Assembly: GCA_963575745.1 (NCBI GenBank)
Contig: CAUYUJ010021045.1
Location: forward strand, 46,629 to 110,628
Reading direction: 5' to 3'
DNA: 64,000 nt
From: Prorocentrum cordatum
Taxonomy: Eukaryota; Sar; Dinophyceae; Prorocentrales; Prorocentraceae
The notes under the pieces are model-generated. The model made no database searches. It was not told where the DNA came from and saw only the letters and a program-made list of their open reading frames with translations. Every line of letters starts with the position of its first letter. Positions within the stretch are counted from its first letter, which is position 1. The translations under genes were made by a program, and so were the position numbers. Shown in pieces: positions 40,289 through 49,548 of the stretch.

Positions 40289-40629
40289 GGTGTGCCCTGG
40301 CTTGGCGACAGGCCCACCAGAGAGTGCTCTGAGAGCCTCCCGCTGTGCGCAGGAGCTGCTCTCGGAGCCTCTCTGGCCGAGGCTGTCCTGCTGTCGTTTA
40401 CGCAGCGGCCTCATGTTCGGAGGACCTTGCTTCTGTGATGAGAACACTCGTTCGATCTCAGAAAATTTCGTGGTAGGCCTATAGGAATGCTGGGAGGGGC
40501 GGTCCCTGCTCAACATGGACGCCTCAGGATGGGCCTGGGGAAACTGGATCTCTGGGGGGTCCCGCTTAGAAGAATCTAGACATTGGATCTCTGGGGATGT
40601 TGTGTGGGGGGAGGAGGAGGGGGGGGCGG
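40289..40629. other. Low-repeat stretch, nothing recognised
   Basis: Short open frames on both strands (40217-40516 minus, 40290-40484 plus) without known motifs. Confidence 0.3.
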
Positions 40630-40765
40630 GCTTCTAAGAAGGTCGACTTTTCAGAAGCCCTCCCCCCCCCAGCTTCTGAGGGGCCTTCCTGGAAACCCCT
40701 GGGCCCTTTCCAAGAAGGCCTGTGCCTGCTCAGAAAGCCCCCACCTTCTTAGAAGGCCCACTCTA
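40630..40765. repeat. Family Q palindrome cluster
   Basis: GGGCTTCTAAGAAGG, CTTTTCAGAAG, CCTTTCCAAGAAGG, CACCTTCTTAGAAGGCC. Confidence 0.45.
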
Positions 40766-40792
40766 GATACCCAATGTTTTGATTTTTTCCAA

Positions 40793-41245
40793 TACTGGTT
40801 CTCCAGAAGTGCCAACCCCTTCCCCAGGGCCGGGCTTCCATCCTGAGCAGGTTTTTGACCGCCCCAGGGCCCAGCGAGGACCCCCAGAGGCCGAACACGG
40901 CGAAAAAGCACGCTGTTTGTTTTGACACGTTGGAGTCCTGGATTTCGGGCCATAGCTTTGGCGTTTGGCGACTGTTCGGGACGATGCGGGCACCCTCGGA
41001 ACGCTCCCAGCGAGCCGCAGCTGCTGGCAAGGATCCCGAGGCGAAAAAAACAGTGTAAAACCAACGAATACCATCGGAAGCCTCCCTCGCAGACATGCGA
41101 TGTCTTGATTTGTGTCAGAACGTGGCTCCTGGAAGTCCCGACTCTTTCCCTGGGACCGGTTTTGCACCCTGAGTCATTTTTTGACTGTCCCGGGGCCTGG
41201 CGAGGGCACCCAGAGGCCGAAAAGTACGAATAATTTCGCCCCGAA
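40793..41245 (-). repeat. Two family G modules
   Basis: 40793-40915 (CCCCAGGGCCGGGCTTCC, GGTTTTTGACCGCCCC, CAGAGGCCGAACACGGCG) and 41120-41245 (CCCTGGGACCGGTTTTGC, CATTTTTTGACTGTCCC, CAGAGGCCGAAAAGTACG) show the same block order. The minus strand reads similar peptides in both (SASGGP, KPGPGEGVGTSG). Confidence 0.65.
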
Positions 41246-41273
41246 GTTGTGAAGGCACGAGCATGTCGGGGAC

Positions 41274-41412
41274 GGCATGAACATAATTTCTCGGAGGCCC
41301 GCGCGAAGTTCTTGGATCGGCGCTGGGCCCCCACGGCGGCGCCTCCGGCGCGGGCACTGGCGCGCTCCGCGCGCCGGCACCGGTCCAAGACATCCGCGCG
41401 GACCGCCGAGGA
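41274..41412. mobile_element. Family C foldback element
   Basis: Left CTCGGAGGCCCGCGCG, TTCTTGGATCGGCGCTGG; core GGCGCGCTCCGCGCGCC; right CCGGTCCAAGACATCCGCG, CGGACCGCCGAG. D3 lies directly after it. Confidence 0.8.
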
Positions 41413-41417
41413 GTTAT

Positions 41418-41580
41418 TCAGGAGGAAAAGAAACACACAGACACAATTAATCCTCGATCCCCCAGAAAATATGGGAAAATATGGGAAGTGGGGGGGAAGA
41501 CAGGAACCTAGAAAACATGGGGAAATATGGGGAATATCTTTATTTATGTGTATTTATTTGTGTGTCCTGGGGCCCCTTCA
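41418..41580 (+). mobile_element. Family D element, copy 3 (163 bp)
   Basis: TCAGGAGGAAAAGAAACACA...CCTGGGGCCCCTTCA, flanked by GTTAT at 41413-41417 and 41581-41585. Confidence 0.95.
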
Positions 41581-41608
41581 GTTATGTCTTCCCCGTGTCT
41601 TGCTCCCC

Positions 41609-41805
41609 TCGGGCCGGACGAAAGGGGGGGATTGGGAGAGGGGGGGGTCCGAAATCTGCTGCATGCAGCTGGTTTCGGCCCCGCCGAGGGGCCCATTCCT
41701 CGATACCCAGCCGCCCCCGGCGCCGGGAGGCGCGCCGGGAAAATCAGCCACGCGAGCCGACTCTCAAACCCCCTCTCTGCTATCCCCCCCTGTCGCCCAG
41801 CCCGA
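41609..41805. mobile_element. Family M TIR element, copy 2 (197 bp)
   Basis: TCGGGCCGGACGAAAGGGGG...CCCCCCTGTCGCCCAGCCCGA. Interior matches 1701-1896 almost throughout. Confidence 0.8.
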
Positions 41806-41876
41806 TCGTCTAGGGGCACCGGTCCCCGACCCCCTCGAGTCATGAAGAGCCCACGGCGGAACACGTTGGAGGGATT

Positions 41877-42033
41877 TACCAGCCTGGAACATATCCCTAT
41901 CCCTATGCTGGGCACCTCCTCATCACGATGCCAATCTCAGGGAGTCCCTTATTCTGTGAGGGCGAACCCCTAAGATTGTCATCGCCTCTTGGCGTGTCAA
42001 TCTCAGGGATAGGGATACGTTCGAGGCTGGTAA
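41877..42033. mobile_element. TIR element with 29-bp ends (157 bp)
   Basis: Left TTACCAGCCTGGAACATATC then CCTATCCCT; right AGGGATAGG then GATACGTTCGAGGCTGGTAA. 27 of 29 positions pair. CAATCTCAGGGA occurs twice inside. Confidence 0.8.
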
Positions 42034-42052
42034 TTAAGGGATGGGCCCCTGC

Positions 42053-42230
42053 GGCGCGCGCCGCCGCAGAGGCCGGGCTCCGCCGCCGCGTGCCGTGCGC
42101 ACTCGGCGCCGAGCGCGGGGCCGCGCCCGCCATGCCGCTGTGGCTCGGCGCGGGGCCTCGGCTGCCCGTGGCCCGCGCGGCGCAGCTGTCCTTCGTGGAC
42201 GACAAGGCCGCGGCCTCGGGGAAGCCTGCA
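42053..42230 (+). CDS. Protein-like fragment, unknown
   Basis: The plus frame reads an Arg/Ala-rich start and then MPLWLGAGPRLPVARAAQLS followed by FVDDKAAASGKP. Third positions are nearly all G or C. Protein character ends at the GAGGTTCGAGG minisatellite. Possible exon; function unknown. Confidence 0.28.
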
Positions 42231-42239
42231 GTCGGACCG

Positions 42240-42372
42240 AGGCACTCGGGTTCGAGGTTTCCGGGTTCGAGGTCCGAGGTAGTCGAGGTATTCGAGGTTC
42301 GAGGTCGAGGTTCGAGGTCGAGGTACAAGGTCGGGGTCGGAGGTGCGAGGTCCGAGGCATATCGGGGGGGTG
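42240..42372 (+). repeat. GAGGTTCGAGG minisatellite
   Basis: Degenerate GTTCGAGG/GTCGAGG units repeat about every 7-8 bp. Confidence 0.8.
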
Positions 42373-42750
42373 GACAGACCTCCGACCCTGGCACGTCGAT
42401 TCAGGAATTGGCCGTGTTCGGTTCGCGAGGGGGCGTCGCGGCCGCCGTTCTTGCGGGTCCAGGACCGTCGGTTTCGGTCCCGGGCCGTTTTCACTAAAGG
42501 GAGGTTTGTCCAAAGCCGAAGGTATTCGGGTTCGAGGTTTTCGGGCGTTTGCGTCCGTTGTCCAGCCTCGGGATGCGTTGCGGCAGCTGTGCGCCTCGCC
42601 TAGAGAGCGTTGCGGGGCTGCCCGGATCGTCCCGGACGGCCGCCGGAGGCCCGAGTGTCGATGCGAAGACAAAGTTCGGCGGCGGACCGAGGTACAAGAT
42701 CGGGGTCGGTTCGGGGTGGGTGCCTTATTGTGTTTCGTGCTTGCTGGATC

Positions 42751-42845
42751 AGAAGAAGAAGAAACACCATAAACATAAACTGTTGGCGCTTCGCGCGGAT
42801 TTCTTGGATCCGCGTAGATGTTTATGGCGTTATTATTCTTCTTCT
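42751..42845. mobile_element. Family C (subtype 2) deletion derivative
   Basis: Left AGAAGAAGAAACACC, CATAAAC, TTGGCGCTTCGCGCGG, then GATCCGCG joined directly to GTTTATGGCG...TTCTTCTTCT. The middle and most of the right inner arm are missing compared with 57808-58000. Confidence 0.7.
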
Positions 42846-42861
42846 GTTACTAATGTCTTCG

Positions 42862-42975
42862 TGCTTGTTGGATGTTCTTGTGCATGCTGGAGAGGGTACC
42901 ATTGGATGTTCTGTGTGTTTGGGCTAGCGGAGAGTCTCATGTTCTTGAGGGATGTACTTCTGGCCTAGGTCCCAC
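42862..42975 (+). repeat. Dispersed repeat AB, copy 1
   Basis: GTTCTTGTGCATGCTGG, GGATGTTCTGTGTG, CTCATGTTCTTGAGGGATGT. Matches 57135-57250 block for block. Confidence 0.65.
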
Positions 42976-42982
42976 TGTAATA

Positions 42983-43158
42983 CGTCGTCGTCGTCGTCGC
43001 CGTTGTCGTCGTCGGCGACGGCGTTTGCGTCGTCGTCGTCGTCGCTGTCAGTGTCGGCGTCGTCGCCGTCGTCGTCGTCGCCGTCGCCGTCGTAATCGGT
43101 CGTCGTCGTCGGCGTCGTCGCCGTCGCCGTCGTCGTCGTCGTCGCCGCCGTCATCGGT
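42983..43158 (+). repeat. (CGT)n array
   Basis: CGTCGTCGC repeats with GTCAGTGTCGG interruptions. Confidence 0.95.
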
Positions 43159-43256
43159 CGTCTACCGCCGACTCGAGTTCGCGGGAACCTGGATTTGCCG
43201 ACGTTTATTGGCGAGCCAGTTTTGAATCTGACGGTCTTGTGTCCGTGGGACGTTTG

Positions 43257-43432
43257 CAGTGGGAGCTCGCGTCAGACTTCAGACTGGGTCCCGTCGGGGC
43301 CAATCCGACTCCCCCGAAACCGAGTCCTGCGTCTCCCAGACCGCCCCCGGGGGAGCTCCGGAGCGGGCAACGAGATCGATGCGGGCGTCTGCCAAGCATC
43401 GTGTTGGAGACGTGGTGGTCGGCCCCGCTGGA
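43257..43432 (+). CDS. Protein-like fragment, unknown
   Basis: The plus frame reads WELASDFRLGPVGANPTPPK and ends LPSIVLETWWSAPL before merging into poly-Glu. TTGCAG just upstream of the first TGG could be a 3' splice site. No family recognised. Confidence 0.28.
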
Positions 43433-43491
43433 GGAGGAGGAGGAGGAGGGAGGAGGAGGAGGAGGAGGAGGGAGGAGGAGGAGGAGGAGGG
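43429..43491 (+). repeat. (GGA)n array
   Basis: GGA with two GAGGGA interruptions. Confidence 0.95.
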
Positions 43492-43593
43492 AACGCGCCG
43501 ATTTGGGCCAGATCTGGGGGCCCAGAAGGGGCCCCCAAGCCCTGGCGCGGCCCGCTCTGCGGCCCCGTGCGCAGCGCCGACGTCGAGAGGTTG

Positions 43594-43755
43594 CGGTGCC
43601 GTTTTTTATGCACGCTCCGCGTGCGGATCATGTATGAGAAATGCAGGGAGTCAGTATTAAAACCAACGAGGAGCTCGTGCATAGATTTATTCATGCATTA
43701 ATCATGTACTAAAATCCTATATGGTTTAAACTCGTATGTGTTAAAAACTGCCCTG
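43594..43755. mobile_element. Family B element, copy 2, diverged
   Basis: CGGTGCCGTTTTTTATGCAC...GTGTTAAAAACTGCCCTG. The terminal hairpin has decayed relative to copies 1 and 3. TA on the right, TG on the left. Confidence 0.8.
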
Positions 43756-43799
43756 TAGGCCCGCGAGCGCGCGCACATGTCCACCACCCCTGGCCCAGG

Positions 43800-44075
43800 G
43801 CCCAGGAGCGGTGCGCAGTGAGGGCCCATGCCAAGAAGCACCCTGCCTGCTTCCAGGGTGCCCCGGGTTGCTTGGGTTTTCGATGGTTCTGCGATGGAGA
43901 GCGCGACGCTCCCGCACCAAAAATCCAAGGGCGTCCTGGGGTCTCAGGGTTGGGTTTCTTGTGGAAGGTGTCTCGTGGACTGGCCTCCACTGAATGCGCC
44001 CCCCCTGGCTTGGCCAGGGAGGAGCCTGCACCAGCCTTGGGCCCAGGAGGTCGCGCGCGCGGGTTCCCCATGCTG
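43800..44075. other. Low-repeat stretch, nothing recognised
   Basis: Frames are open on both strands into the next pyrimidine array; no domain. Confidence 0.3.
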
Positions 44076-44223
44076 CTCCTCCTCCTCCTCCTCCTCCTCC
44101 TCCTCCTCCTCCTCCTCCGCCTCCTCCTCCTCCTCCGCCTCCTCCTCCTCCTCCTCCTCCTCCTCCTCCTCCTCCTCCTCCTCCTCCTCCTCCTCCTCCT
44201 CCTCCGTCCTCCTCCTCCTCCTG
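44076..44223 (-). repeat. (CCT)n array
   Basis: CCT with two CCGCCT interruptions. Confidence 0.96.
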
Positions 44224-44444
44224 CTTCTCTTCCCTGTCTTGCTTTCCCTCTGCTGTAGCTCTCTTGTCTCTTTTCCTGCTGGCCCTGGGCCTGGCCGGGG
44301 GCGGGTGCCAGGGGCCGCGGGCACGTCCAGATCTCGCGAAGCGGGCGGCGGAGCGCTCGGCTGGGCTCGGCGGCGCGCAGAACGGCGTGGGGCAGCCCAG
44401 ACATCCCCATGAGACCCAGGCGCCCCCAAAAAACTATCGCAGCG

Positions 44445-44560
44445 GCTGGTTCTTCAAGGTTTCCGGCCTCGGGGTGTCACCAGCCCCGTGGCGGTCAGAA
44501 GAAGCGACCAGGGATGCAATGCCGGTCCCCAGGAGGAGGTCGAGATCTTCGGGGGCCCCG
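44445..44560 (+). repeat. Family G module
   Basis: TTTCCGGCCTCGGGG, CCCGTGGCGGTCAGAAG, CCGGTCCCCAGGAGGAGGTC follow the G order. Confidence 0.45.
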
Positions 44561-44666
44561 CGTCGCGAACAAGAAAGGGCCGTCGGGGGCGCTAGAGTCG
44601 GGGAAGCAAGCCATGTCCGGCCAGGCTTGCAGATCTGCGGGTTTCCTCCTCCGCCGCCCCCTTAAT

Positions 44667-44804
44667 GCGCTGTGCGCCGAGCAAGCCAGCCCCGGCCCGA
44701 AGGTGAACGACGGCATGGCTGCCCTGAAAGAGGCCAAGGAGCTGGCCGCGCTGCAGTCCAAGACCCTGAAGGCCTGGGGGCGCCAACTCTCCGCTGCACG
44801 TGGG
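44667..44804 (+). CDS. Protein-like fragment, helix-rich, unknown
   Basis: The plus frame reads ALCAEQASPGPKVNDGMAAL and then KEAKELAALQSKTLKAWGRQ. Third positions are overwhelmingly G or C and the residue mix is balanced, unlike the low-complexity frames nearby. It ends at about GCTGCAC|GTGGG, where a GT could be a donor site. No family recognised. Confidence 0.35.
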
Positions 44805-44887
44805 ATGACGATTGCGAAAAAAAACAGGTGGTGATTAAACATACGAGCCAGCGCAGATTCCAAATAGATCAGAATATTGACATGAAG

Positions 44888-45110
44888 TGGACTGGAGTAG
44901 ACTGGACTGGAGTAGACTGGACTGGACTGGGGTGGACTATACTCCACTCCTACTCTACGCTGTTATATTCTACCCTGACTCTAATCTACCATCTACTCTA
45001 CTCTGCTCTACCCTACTCTACCCGAACCTACTGTGCCATACTCTATTCCTACTCCACTCCACTCTGCTCTACACTCGTGCTACTCTATTCTACTCGATTA
45101 GACTCAAGAG
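44888..45110 (+). repeat. Degenerate (CTACT)n array, part 1
   Basis: GGACTGGAGTAGACTGG units, then CTACTCTACTCTGCTCTACC-type sequence. Confidence 0.85.
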
Positions 45111-45663
45111 GCTTATGCCGACTCAAGCATGGGCAGCGCGAGAAGATAATGGAGACACGTTCGAGTCTCTTGGGATGCATCTCAGCAACCTATTGGAGCG
45201 GGTGTCTAGGCATCTGGGAGCCTTTGGGGCCTCTTGGGGGCCTCTGGGGAGCCTCTTGGGAGGCTCGTGGGGCTTCGTAGGGGCGGCTAGAGAGGCCTCT
45301 CGGAGGTTCTTGGAGCCATCTTGGGGGGAAAGGCTCGAAATGTCAGTTCGGATTCAGTGTCATGGGCCTCTCTCTTAGGGGGTCTCTTGGGCCGGCTTGC
45401 GGGCCCCTGGGGCCCTCTTAAGCCGTCTTGGGGCGAATTTGGGACGATGTTGAGAGCCCCTTGGGCCATCATCGACGCTCTCAAGACGCCAAAGGCAAAC
45501 ATGCTGAACGTGTACGTTTTCTTATTGGAATTGGACGACGTTCGTTTCTTATGGTTTTCCCAGCGGTCGTCGGGGAGCACTCTTGGGCCGTCTTGGGCAC
45601 GTCGTGGGCCGTCTCGAAGCCTGCTTGGATCACCGTGTGGCCAATTTGGGCCATCCAGACGCT
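45111..45663. repeat. LGPSWG-type block with conserved non-repeat core
   Basis: CTTGGGGGCCTCTGGGG-type repeats, then NMLNVYVFLLELDDV at about 45497-45542 on plus, similar to 23667-23714. The minus strand reads KKTYTFSMFAFGV over the same bases. Flanked on both sides by the CTACT array. Confidence 0.6.
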
Positions 45664-46601
45664 TTCTTACACTGGACTGGGGTGGACTCTACTCCACTCG
45701 ACCCTATGATACCCAGCTCTACTCGATCATCTACTCTACTCTGTTCGACCCTACTCTCCCCTAGCCTACTCTACCCTATTCTACTCCTACTACTCTGCTC
45801 TACTCTACTGTAACATACTCCCCTCGATGTTGGTCGACTCTACTCTGGTGTAGTATACATGGCTCTGCTTCACCAGCTACACTACTACCTACTACAGTTC
45901 GTTATTATCGACCCAACTCCACTACCTTTATCCGACTCTACCCTAACATAGTCGATTATACTCAACTAAACCTTCCTCTACCCCTGCTATATTATAGTAT
46001 ATTCCTACCCCTTTGTATTCTGCTCTACTCAGCTCTACTCGATTCGACTCGAACATGCTTTACTCTACTGGTAGAATCGTCACTTAGATACCCTACTCCA
46101 CTCTAATATACCATGTTCCACTCGACCCTACTCTAACATCAACCTTACTCCACCCTAACCTATTCTGCTCTACTCTAATAGTATCAAGTCTAGCCGAATC
46201 TACTCCACCATCGACTCTGCTCTACACGGCCCGACTCGACTCGATCCTAACCTGTTAAAGTACAGTTCACATCTACCCCACTCCTATCCTATTATAATCT
46301 CCGCTTTTAAGCTAGTACCGATTCGATTATTATTATGTTGCGATCGACTTAAGCCCTATACTCGTCTCTACTCTGCTCTACTCTACTAGATGGTGCCCGA
46401 CTCTACTTTACCGTCTACCCTACTCTGCTCTATTCTGCCCTACCTACTCTATTGTATTACATGCATATCAAGCCCTCTACCCTACTTCATCATGTCTTGA
46501 TCTGCTCTACCCTACGCTACCCTAACCTACTCTGATCCTACTCGGTTCCTACCGTGATCGACGCTGCTCTACTCTAGACAGCTACTCTTCTACACTCTAG
46601 T
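45664..46601 (+). repeat. Degenerate (CTACT)n array, part 2
   Basis: Starts with GGACTGGGGTGGACTCTACT, nearly as 44926-44945 in part 1. Continues over 900 bp with increasing decay. Confidence 0.85.
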
Positions 46602-46792
46602 ATGCTCCACTCTGCTGCTGAGTTTGACGACTGTTATGGACGCCATTGGAACAGCCACAGGAAACCATTACGATGGCATAGAAAGCCACTCCCACAGCAG
46701 GGGGAGCCATCGTGCGGCACAGCCTGGGGCAAAGCAGAGAGGGCACGCGGGACCAGATCACTGCGCATTTGGCAAGCCTGCTTAAGGGAACC
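46602..46792. other. Short unassigned stretch
   Basis: A plus frame continues from here into element B, so its last 35 residues are transposon-derived. Confidence 0.3.
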
Positions 46793-46794
46793 TA

Positions 46795-46954
46795 CAGTGC
46801 CGTTTTTAATACATGCTCCGCGTGCGGATCATGTATTAAAAATGCAGGGATTTAGTAAAACAACGATGAGTTCATGCATGAATTTATTCCTAAATTAATC
46901 ATGTATTAAAAATCCGATATTGTTGAAAATCCGATGTATTAAAAATTGCCCTGT
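46795..46954. mobile_element. Family B TIR element, copy 3 (160 bp)
   Basis: CAGTGCCGTTTTTAATACAT...TGTATTAAAAATTGCCCTG, TA on both sides (46793-46794, 46955-46956). The nested terminal hairpin is intact. Confidence 0.92.
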
Positions 46955-47177
46955 AGCTTCTTGCCGCAAGGAAGAATTTTGGAGGGGCGGTCAAAGGATC
47001 TCAATGGCGACGACGCCGCCCGCGAGCAGGCGTGAAGCACAAATGATGAATCATCGCCCAGGGCGCTGCTGCGTGAAGGCCCACGTCGGGCATTTCTTGA
47101 GCGTCACCCTGCCTCACACCGACCCTGGGCCCAGGATGGGCCGCGCCAGGGTCGGTGCGCAACGGACGTCCGGCGCC

Positions 47178-47444
47178 CGACCCGTGGAGGAGCTCCAGCA
47201 GCAGACCACGAACATCCGGGACGCGGCTCGCAAGGTGGGGATCTTCGCGAACCAGGTGCGGACCATCGAGGGCGACTTGGAGGATGCGCGGGCCACGGTG
47301 AACAAGATCTTGGGGGCGAACGCGGGCATGTCGGAGCTCGTCAAGGCCATCGCGGAGATCAAGGCCAAGGCTGTACATCAGCAGTACTCGCTGGGCCTCG
47401 CCAAGGCCAGAGGGTGGAAGGGGGCCCCTGGCCTTTGTGCATAG
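47178..47444 (+). CDS. Best coding candidate: helical protein segment, unknown
   Basis: About 88 codons to a TAG at 47442: VEELQQQTTNIRDAARKVGI, then FANQVRTIEGDLEDARATVN and a tail ending ARGWKGAPGLCA. Codons end in G or C nearly throughout, and the residues look like a real soluble alpha-helical, possibly coiled-coil, domain. The frame is open upstream to 46920, but that part includes element B sequence, so the true 5' limit is unknown. It could be a terminal exon. I do not recognise the family. Confidence 0.42.
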   Translation, partial: RPVEELQQQTTNIRDAARKVGIFANQVRTIEGDLEDARATVNKILGANAGMSELVKAIAEIKAKAVHQQYSLGLAKARGWKGAPGLCA

Positions 47445-47521
47445 CTGCTCGTGCGAGCGCCTTGCCCTTCGCCGAGACCACCATCCCTTCTCGGCGCGTG
47501 CCACTCGCATCACAACAGACA

Positions 47522-47684
47522 CGAGGAGGGGAAAAAACACAGGGACACAATGAATCGTCGATTCCCAGAAAATATGGGAAAATATGGGAAGTGGGGGGGA
47601 AGACAAAAACCCAGAAAATATCGGATAAATATGGGGAATGTTTTTATTTGTGTGTATTTATTTGTGTGTCCCAGGGCCCCTTCA
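47522..47684 (+). mobile_element. Family D element, copy 4 (163 bp)
   Basis: CGAGGAGGGGAAAAAACACA...CCCAGGGCCCCTTCA, flanked by AGACA at 47517-47521 and 47685-47689. First bases differ from the other copies. Confidence 0.93.
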
Positions 47685-47832
47685 AGACAGGAAGCCAGCC
47701 CGCGCGGAAGCACCGGGCGCCTCGCCTCGAAGCTGGGCCCCCCGCACCCTGGGCCGGGCCGAGGGCGGGGGCGCCCCCCCCGCCCCTCTGCCCAGCCCGC
47801 CGCCCCTGGCGACCTCTGCTTCTGCCCCGAGC

Positions 47833-48074
47833 CAGGGCTCATTTCTACTCCTCCGATTCGGTTCGATTCGAGCTCGAAGGATCCCGATGCCGATTCGGTT
47901 CGACTCCGGATTCCGATCTGGACTCCGATGTGGACTCCGATGTCTCGAGGGAGGCCCACTAATTAGCCTGCCGGTTCCCGCCGAATCGGCCCCTCCCGAC
48001 TTGGCTGCCGATGCCAGCCGATCCGAGTCATGCCGATCGCCGATCCGACTTGTCGGTTCGATTCTGGGCTCTGG
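47833..48074 (+). repeat. Family O module, copy 2
   Basis: CTCCTCCGATTCGGTTCGATT, TCTCGAGGGAGGCCCACTA, CGACTTGGCTGCCGATGCC, GCCGATCCGACTTGTCGG, ATTCTGGGCTCTGG. Confidence 0.75.
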
Positions 48075-48877
48075 CGCCAGCCCTCTCGCCACAGCCCAGA
48101 CGCTGGAGTGAGGATCACGCGGGGCCGGTCCTCCGACCGCTGCCGCGGAGCCGATTCGCGGCCGAGGCTCGCCACTGGGAGCTCTGCCAGACATCGGCAG
48201 GCCAGGCAGCTGCCAGGGAAGCGGCCCTGCCCAGGCCGGCGCCTGTCGAACAGGAGAAAAAGGAGGAGGAGGAGGAGGAGGAGGAGGACGACGAGGAGGA
48301 CGAGGAGGGGGAGGAGGAGGACGACGAGGAGGACGAGGAGGACGAGGAGGACGAGGAGGACGAGGACGAGGAGGACGAGGAGGACGTGGAGGACGAGGAG
48401 GACGAGGAGGAGGAGGAGGAGGAGGAGGAGGAGGAGAAGAAAGAGGACTCATCAGTGTCGCAGTGTCGCAGGAGGGAGGAGGGAGGAGGAGAGGAGGAGG
48501 AGGAGGAGGAGGAGGAGGAGGAGGAGGCGGAGGAGGAGGAGGAGGAGGAGGAGAAGGAGGAGGAGGAGGAGCAGGAGCAGGAGGAGGAGGGAGGAGGACG
48601 AGGAGGAGGACGAGGAGGAGGAGGAGAAGGAGGAGGAGGAGGCGGAGGAGGAGGCGGAGGAGCAGCCCCCGAGCCGCCATCCCAGCGCCAGCCTGCCGAG
48701 GCTGCGGTTGACAAGCTCGTCCCCCGCGCCGCGTCCGCGGGCGCCGCGTGCGCCACCGCGGCGGCGCTGGCCCCCGCGTCTGCCAGGGCCCCCGGGCGCC
48801 TGCCCGGCGCGCGGCGCGCGGGCGCACGGGCGCCGCCTTCCGCGAGCGCGGCGGGCGCGGGGCGCGCGTTCCTGTGA
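48011..48877 (+). CDS. Open frame with long Glu/Asp tract, doubtful
   Basis: One 288-codon frame. Its start lies in repeat O; about residues 35-80 look protein-like (SRFAAEARHWELCQTSAGQA). A Glu/Asp-rich tract follows, then after frame-neutral GGA repeats it reads QPAEAAVDKLVPRAASAGAA to a TGA at 48875. Protein-like sequence on both sides of the array in one frame is notable, but GGA arrays keep any frame open. A gene is possible, not shown. Confidence 0.25.
   Translation: MPADPSHADRRSDLSVRFWALAPALSPQPRRWSEDHAGPVLRPLPRSRFAAEARHWELCQTSAGQAAAREAALPRPAPVEQEKKEEEEEEEEDDEEDEEGEEEDDEEDEEDEEDEEDEDEEDEEDVEDEEDEEEEEEEEEEEKKEDSSVSQCRRREEGGGEEEEEEEEEEEEAEEEEEEEEKEEEEEQEQEEEGGGRGGGRGGGGEGGGGGGGGGGGAAPEPPSQRQPAEAAVDKLVPRAASAGAACATAAALAPASARAPGRLPGARRAGARAPPSASAAGAGRAFL
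48253..48665 (+). repeat. (GGA)n/(GAC)n array, about 410 bp
   Basis: GGAGGA with regular GACGAGGAG insertions, one TCATCAGTGTCGCAGTGTCG break, then pure GGA. Confidence 0.96.
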
Positions 48878-49097
48878 GGCCGAGCTTCCTGCAGGGACAA
48901 AAAGATCTGGGGCAGCGCTGAGGGGGGGATGGTCTCGAGCGGGGCCAGAACGAGGAGAAGTCCGTTCCAAAGCGATCCGGAGCGCTCGCGGAGCGTCCCG
49001 GAGCGCTCTCGGAGAGTGCCGCGGCGCCAGAGCCGCCGGAGTTCAGAGGGTCTCGATGTATCCGCACCCGCTGTTACCTGCGTCCTGGCTTCGTCTT
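48878..49097. other. Spacer with GGAGCGCTC motifs
   Basis: GGAGCGCTCGCGGAGCG and GGAGCGCTCTCGGAGAG repeat near 48980-49015. Confidence 0.4.
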
Positions 49098-49290
49098 ACA
49101 TGGGGCCCAGGGGGGGGTGCATATCGACACCCCATCGCCCACTCATTGTCGAGCGGGGGCCGGTAATTAGCCCGCCCCTCCGGGGAGCGTGCCGATTGGC
49201 CATGAGGGGCGTGTCGCCGATCTGTCGGCCATGCGTTGCCGATTCCGAGTCGACGCTTCCCCCCGTGAGCCGGTGCCCCCCCCCCCGCCG
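49098..49290. mobile_element. Family H element, degraded
   Basis: GGTGCATATCGACACCCC, ATCGCCCACTCATTG, CGATCTGTCGGCCATGCG, CCGAGTCGACGCTTCCCCCC follow the H order. The outer AGGGGCAACG ends are lost. Confidence 0.6.
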
Positions 49291-49548
49291 CGGCCGCCTG
49301 CGCTGCGCCGTGGCCTCTCCTGCCGGGCGGCGCACGTCTCGGCCGATGGGGCGGCCACGGCTGGCGGCGCGCCCCTCGGAGGGGGCTCGGGGGCGCCCCG
49401 GGGTGCCTCTTGTGCGGCCTCCTCGTGGCGGGGCCTCTCGGGCCAGGGGCGGGGACGTCTGGAGGCCAGGCGCCGTGGGTCTCCGGAGGCCTCCCGGGCG
49501 GGCTCATGGAGACCTCGGGAGGGTTCGGGAGACCTTGAGACTCGCCGA
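49291..49548. other. GC-rich spacer, nothing recognised
   Basis: Open on both strands; no repeat family. Confidence 0.3.

Noticed and set aside
42983-43158. Asp-rich small protein on the minus strand
   Set aside because: Purely the CGT array.
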